Source: Syntrophorhabdaceae bacterium (GTDB lineage: Bacteria > Desulfobacterota > Syntrophorhabdia > Syntrophorhabdales > Syntrophorhabdaceae). Taken from it: DNA of 17,944 bases. Location of the stretch: the NCBI GenBank assembly GCA_026415015.1, contig JAOAHW010000165.1:1-17944 (forward strand), written 5' to 3'. Position numbers and translations under genes: made by a program. Positions 14,732-17,944 of this stretch are shown here, one piece after another (positions within the stretch are counted from its first letter, which is position 1; the number at the start of each line of letters is the position of its first letter). The notes beneath the pieces are model-generated. The model saw nothing but the letters and a program-made list of their open reading frames with translations, was not told where the DNA came from and made no database searches.

Positions 14732-17164
14732 ATGATAGAGAACCTTGAAAACCTCTATAGAAACCTCATGGAGAACCTTGTCCATGAACTCGCCAAAGAC
14801 CTCTACTCAGCCACATCAAGGGATAAATTTGAGTCTGTAGTCTTGAGTGTAAGGCAGACCCTGGCGAAGAGGTGGATACAGACCCAGCAGAAGTACTACA
14901 CCATAGATGCAAAAAGGGTCTACTACCTATCCCTTGAATTTCTTTTAGGGAGGTTATTGAGGAATTATATACTCAATCTCAATATGGCAGATGAATATAG
15001 ACAGGCTGTAGATATACTCGGAATAACCTTTGAGGAGGCCTTAGAACACGAATGGGATGCGGGGCTTGGTAACGGTGGACTCGGAAGGCTTGCCGCATGT
15101 TTCCTCGATTCTATGGCCACCCTACAGTACCCAGGATATGGATACGGGATAAGATATGAATACGGTATCTTCATTCAGAAGATAAGGGATGGGTATCAGG
15201 TTGAGTCACCAGATAGCTGGCTTAGATATGGAAACCCCTGGGAGTTTCCAAGGCCAGAACTCCTATATCATGTGAAATTTTACGGTAAGGTAAAGACCAT
15301 ACAGGGTCAAAACGGTAGGTACAGGATGGACTGGATAGATACAGAGGATGTGATGGCCATGGCATATGACTATCCTGTCCCTGGATTTAGAAACAACACG
15401 GTAAATACCTTGCGTCTCTGGGCAGCAAAGGCAACAAGGGAGTTTAACCTCGAATACTTCAACAGTGGTGACTATATAAAGGCAGTAGAGGATAAATCAA
15501 ACAGTGAAAATATATCAAAGGTCCTATATCCCAATGACCAGTCAATAGCAGGAAAGGAACTGAGACTGAAACAGCAGTATTTTTTTGTAAGCGCCACTTT
15601 AAAAGATATCTTGAGGAGATACAAAAAGACCCACAGGACATACAGAAACTTCCCAGATAAGGTGGCAGTACAGCTCAATGACACGCACCCATCTATTGCC
15701 ATAGCTGAGCTTATGAGGATCCTCGTGGATGAGGAGAACCTACCATGGGATACGGCTTGGAACATCACAACAAAGACCTTTGCCTATACAAATCATACAG
15801 TCTTGCCTGAGGCCCTTGAGACATGGCCTGTCAACCTCTTTGCATGGCTTCTGCCCCGTCACCTCCAGATTATCCAGGAGATAGACAGGAGATTTCTAAT
15901 ACAGGTGAAGGAGAGATTTCCTGAAAAGTATGATGTCTCATCGAGGATGGGTATTATCACAGGGGGGTCAGATGGCATAGTCCATATGGCAAGACTCGCT
16001 ATTGTAGGGAGTCATAAGATAAACGGTGTATCTGAACTCCATACTGATATATTAAAGAATGTGGTCTTTAAGGACTTCAATGACATGATGCCAGAGCGAT
16101 TTATAAACATAACAAATGGAATTACCCAGAGGCGCTGGCTCCTCGAATCAAATCCCCATCTATCAGCCCTAATCACCGAGGTCATAGGGGATAGGTGGAC
16201 AAAAGACCTGAGCGAGCTTAAGAGGCTTGAACAATTCATAGATGATAGTGAGTTTTGCGACCAGTTTATGAAGATCAAGGAACAAAATAAGGAGACCTTA
16301 TCAAGTTATCTTATGGCCACATGTCAGGTGGGGTTACAGAAAGATTTTCTCCTGGACTGTCAGATTAAACGTTTTCACGAATATAAGAGGCAACTTTTGA
16401 ATATCCTTCATATCATAACCATTTATAACAGGATAAGGGAGGGCAGGACAGGGGAGAACTTTGTCCCCAGGATCTTTTTATTTTCTGGCAAGGCAGCACC
16501 TGGTTATTTTATCTGTAAGCTCATTATAAAACTTATACACAATATAAAGATGGTCATAGATGGAAACGAATGGATAAAAAACAAGATACAGGTGGTCTTT
16601 GTACCCAATTACAGTGTTACCCTTGCACAGAAGATTATACCAGCCGCAGAATTATCAGAGCAGATATCCACAGCAGGATATGAGGCATCAGGTACAGGGA
16701 ACATGAAGTTTGCCTTAAACGGTGCATTGACCATAGGCACCCTTGATGGTGCCAATATAGAGATAAGAAATGAGGTAGGGGAGGAGAATTTCTTTACGTT
16801 TGGCCTTACTGCCAGTGAAATATTAGAGTTGAAGCCAAGGTATAACCCCCGTATGTATTATGAGAAAAACCAGGAGCTTAAAAAGGCTATAGACCAGATA
16901 AAAGACGGATATTTCTCACCATCTCAACCCAGGCTCTTCCAGCCCATAATTGATACTCTACTTGGTAGGGATGAGTATCTTGTCCTTGCAGATTATGAAT
17001 CTTATGTAGAGTGTCAGGAGAGGGTAAACAGGATATATATGGATAGGGAGCGATGGACAAAGATGGCTATCCTCAATGTTGCCCGTTCTGGAAGGTTCTC
17101 CAGCGACCGCTCCATTGTGGAGTATGCAGAGAAGGTGTGGGGGATAAGCCCTGTGCCTCCATAA
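14732..17164 (+). CDS. glgP: GlgP, glycogen/alpha-glucan phosphorylase
   Basis: A complete 810-residue GT35-family phosphorylase that releases glucose-1-phosphate from glycogen or maltodextrin using pyridoxal phosphate. Seen: YYLSLEFLLGR (~70), GLGNGGLGRLAACFLDSMAT (~111-130), NDTHPSIAIAEL, YTNHTVLPEALETWP, KRFHEYKRQLLN, and the PLP site GTGNMKF with Lys659, followed by NGALTIGTLDGANIEI. Length is normal for bacterial GlgP (about 800-840). The ATG is at 14732 with GTGAGGG about ten bases upstream. It is transcribed divergently from the beta-helix/glmM pair, so the link is sugar-phosphate metabolism rather than sulfur. No other glycogen gene is in the window. Confidence 0.96.
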   Translation: MIENLENLYRNLMENLVHELAKDLYSATSRDKFESVVLSVRQTLAKRWIQTQQKYYTIDAKRVYYLSLEFLLGRLLRNYILNLNMADEYRQAVDILGITFEEALEHEWDAGLGNGGLGRLAACFLDSMATLQYPGYGYGIRYEYGIFIQKIRDGYQVESPDSWLRYGNPWEFPRPELLYHVKFYGKVKTIQGQNGRYRMDWIDTEDVMAMAYDYPVPGFRNNTVNTLRLWAAKATREFNLEYFNSGDYIKAVEDKSNSENISKVLYPNDQSIAGKELRLKQQYFFVSATLKDILRRYKKTHRTYRNFPDKVAVQLNDTHPSIAIAELMRILVDEENLPWDTAWNITTKTFAYTNHTVLPEALETWPVNLFAWLLPRHLQIIQEIDRRFLIQVKERFPEKYDVSSRMGIITGGSDGIVHMARLAIVGSHKINGVSELHTDILKNVVFKDFNDMMPERFINITNGITQRRWLLESNPHLSALITEVIGDRWTKDLSELKRLEQFIDDSEFCDQFMKIKEQNKETLSSYLMATCQVGLQKDFLLDCQIKRFHEYKRQLLNILHIITIYNRIREGRTGENFVPRIFLFSGKAAPGYFICKLIIKLIHNIKMVIDGNEWIKNKIQVVFVPNYSVTLAQKIIPAAELSEQISTAGYEASGTGNMKFALNGALTIGTLDGANIEIRNEVGEENFFTFGLTASEILELKPRYNPRMYYEKNQELKKAIDQIKDGYFSPSQPRLFQPIIDTLLGRDEYLVLADYESYVECQERVNRIYMDRERWTKMAILNVARSGRFSSDRSIVEYAEKVWGISPVPP

Positions 17165-17178
17165 AAACCTGATGCTGT

Positions 17179-17196
17179 TATTGCCCATTGGCAATA
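17179..17196. other. Short perfect hairpin between glgP and the PAS gene
   Basis: TATTGCC (17179-17185) and GGCAATA (17190-17196) form a 7-bp stem with a 4-base loop, 15 bases after the glgP stop. No T-run follows on either strand, so it is a weak terminator candidate at best; it may be an mRNA 3'-end structure. Confidence 0.4.
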
Positions 17197-17236
17197 TAGT
17201 AAAGATAACCTAAAAGAGGATATTGGGGCAAAAAAA

Positions 17237-17901
17237 ATGAAAACAGATCAAGAGGATCTTGAAAAGGAAAACAGAGATTTAAAGGCGTTTATTGATGCAT
17301 GTCCTGATTTAATGCTCAGACTGGACAGGGACGGAAAGATTATAGATTGTAAGGCCGGGATGCCTGAGGGACAGTATGTGCCGAAGGACATGCTCCTTGG
17401 AAAAAGCATATTAGATACACCCTTGGGTCAATCAAGTGAGATATTTAGAGATGGCATTGAGGGGGTAAGAAAGACAGGCTCTCCCATAAAGATAGATTAC
17501 TCTATCATGATAGATGAAAAAGAGAATTTCTTTGAGGCAAGGATTGTGCCTATCAAACCTGTCTCGGATGAACAAATATTTGTAATCATTAGAAATTTGA
17601 CTGAGCAAAAAAAAGTGGAAGCAAATCTCCAGGCCTCAAATAAGACCCTCGAGGATATAATAGATTTTTTCCCTGAAGCCACCTTTGTCATAGATGCCAA
17701 GAGGCGTGTCATTGCCTGGAACAGGGCAATCGAGACTATGACGGGTATGAAAAAAAAGGACATTATAGGAAAAGGCGAATATGAGTATTCTATCCCCTTT
17801 TATGGAGAGAGAAGACCTATACTCATAGACCTTTTATTTGAAGAAAACCCTCATATAGAAGGCAGATATGATTTTGTTATAAAGACAGGTGACACCTATT
17901 T
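17237..17901 (+). CDS. Multi-PAS sensor protein, N-terminal part (probable histidine kinase)
   Basis: Begins at ATG 17237-17239 with GGGG about nine bases upstream, 72 bases after glgP. About 221 codons are genomic. A short charged helix (DQEDLEKENRDLKAF) leads into a first PAS domain (about residues 16-120: ACPDLMLRLDRDGKIIDC ... FEARIVPIKPVSDEQIFVII), then RNLTEQKKVEANLQ, then a second PAS (from about 133: IIDFFPEATFVIDAKRRVIAWN ... MTGMKKKDIIGK). No transmembrane segment is seen, so cytoplasmic sensing is likely. The PAS-linker-PAS pattern usually precedes a histidine kinase or GGDEF module, but the output domain is not in the sequence. The open frame continues to 17944 only because adapter sequence happens to be open. 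Confidence 0.75.
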
Positions 17902-17944
17902 CTGTCTCTTATACACATCTGACGCTGCCGACGAGCTATCTAGT
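17902..17944. other. Illumina Nextera (Tn5) adapter and index, artefact
   Basis: Positions 17902-17920 read CTGTCTCTTATACACATCT, the reverse complement of the 19-bp Tn5 mosaic end used in Nextera libraries. Positions 17921-17934 continue as GACGCTGCCGACGA, the rest of the Nextera read-1 adapter. The next eight bases, GCTATCTA, differ by one base from the reverse complement of a common i5 index (GCGATCTA), and the final GT would begin the following flow-cell sequence. This is library read-through left on a contig end, not genome. Confidence 0.96.

Noticed and set aside
17165..17236. Rho-independent terminator after glgP
   Set aside because: The 7-bp hairpin at 17179-17196 has no T-run after it on either strand, so it is kept only as a hairpin.
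17902..17920. Tn5/IS50 mosaic end suggesting a native transposon
   Set aside because: It continues directly into synthetic Nextera adapter and an index-like octamer at the very end of the sequence, and no transposase gene is present.
1..17944. CRISPR arrays, tRNA, rRNA
   Set aside because: No spaced direct repeats of CRISPR type and no tRNA- or rRNA-like sequence were seen in reading the window.

Overview
This window carries the dissimilatory sulfite reductase (Dsr) locus of an anaerobic sulfate- or sulfite-respiring bacterium. A complete reductive-type gene set runs leftward on the minus strand: dsrA, dsrB, a dsrD-like gene, dsrN, a small YHS/TRASH-type metal-site gene, dsrC, a second dsrM/dsrK-like pair, an RsbRD-type regulator gene, then dsrM, dsrK, dsrJ, dsrO and the start of dsrP. 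A DsrD-like gene is present and no dsrL or dsrEFH is seen here, so the locus looks reductive rather than sulfur-oxidising. Moderately low GC, frequent ATA isoleucine and AGG/AGA arginine codons, and this gene content would fit Desulfobacterota or Nitrospirota. The sequence alone does not decide between them.

Layout. 1-7018: membrane electron-transfer genes (DsrMKJOP plus an extra DsrM/DsrK-like pair, with the RsbRD-type gene between them). 7019-7531: dsrC with a very strong ribosome binding site and a large hairpin just after its stop. 7532-11690: YHS protein, DsrN, DsrD-like protein, DsrB and DsrA. 11691-11920: dsrA upstream region with a good sigma70-type promoter and five tandem 7-bp repeats. 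11921-14510: glmM and a left-handed beta-helix gene, also on the minus strand. 14511-14731: divergent intergenic region with back-to-back promoter candidates. 14732-17901: glycogen phosphorylase and the N-terminal part of a multi-PAS sensor protein on the plus strand. No stretch longer than 300 bases lacks a gene.

How it works together. DsrN amidates the siroheme precursor. DsrAB, probably helped by DsrD, reduces sulfite and loads the sulfur onto the two C-terminal cysteines of DsrC as a trisulfide. DsrMKJOP re-reduces DsrC with electrons from menaquinol and/or the periplasmic side. The extra DsrM/DsrK-like pair beside dsrC is probably a second quinone-linked, HdrD-like thiol/disulfide module.

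The last 43 bases (17902-17944) are not genomic. They match the Illumina Nextera (Tn5) adapter followed by what looks like an index, so the true sequence ends near 17901.
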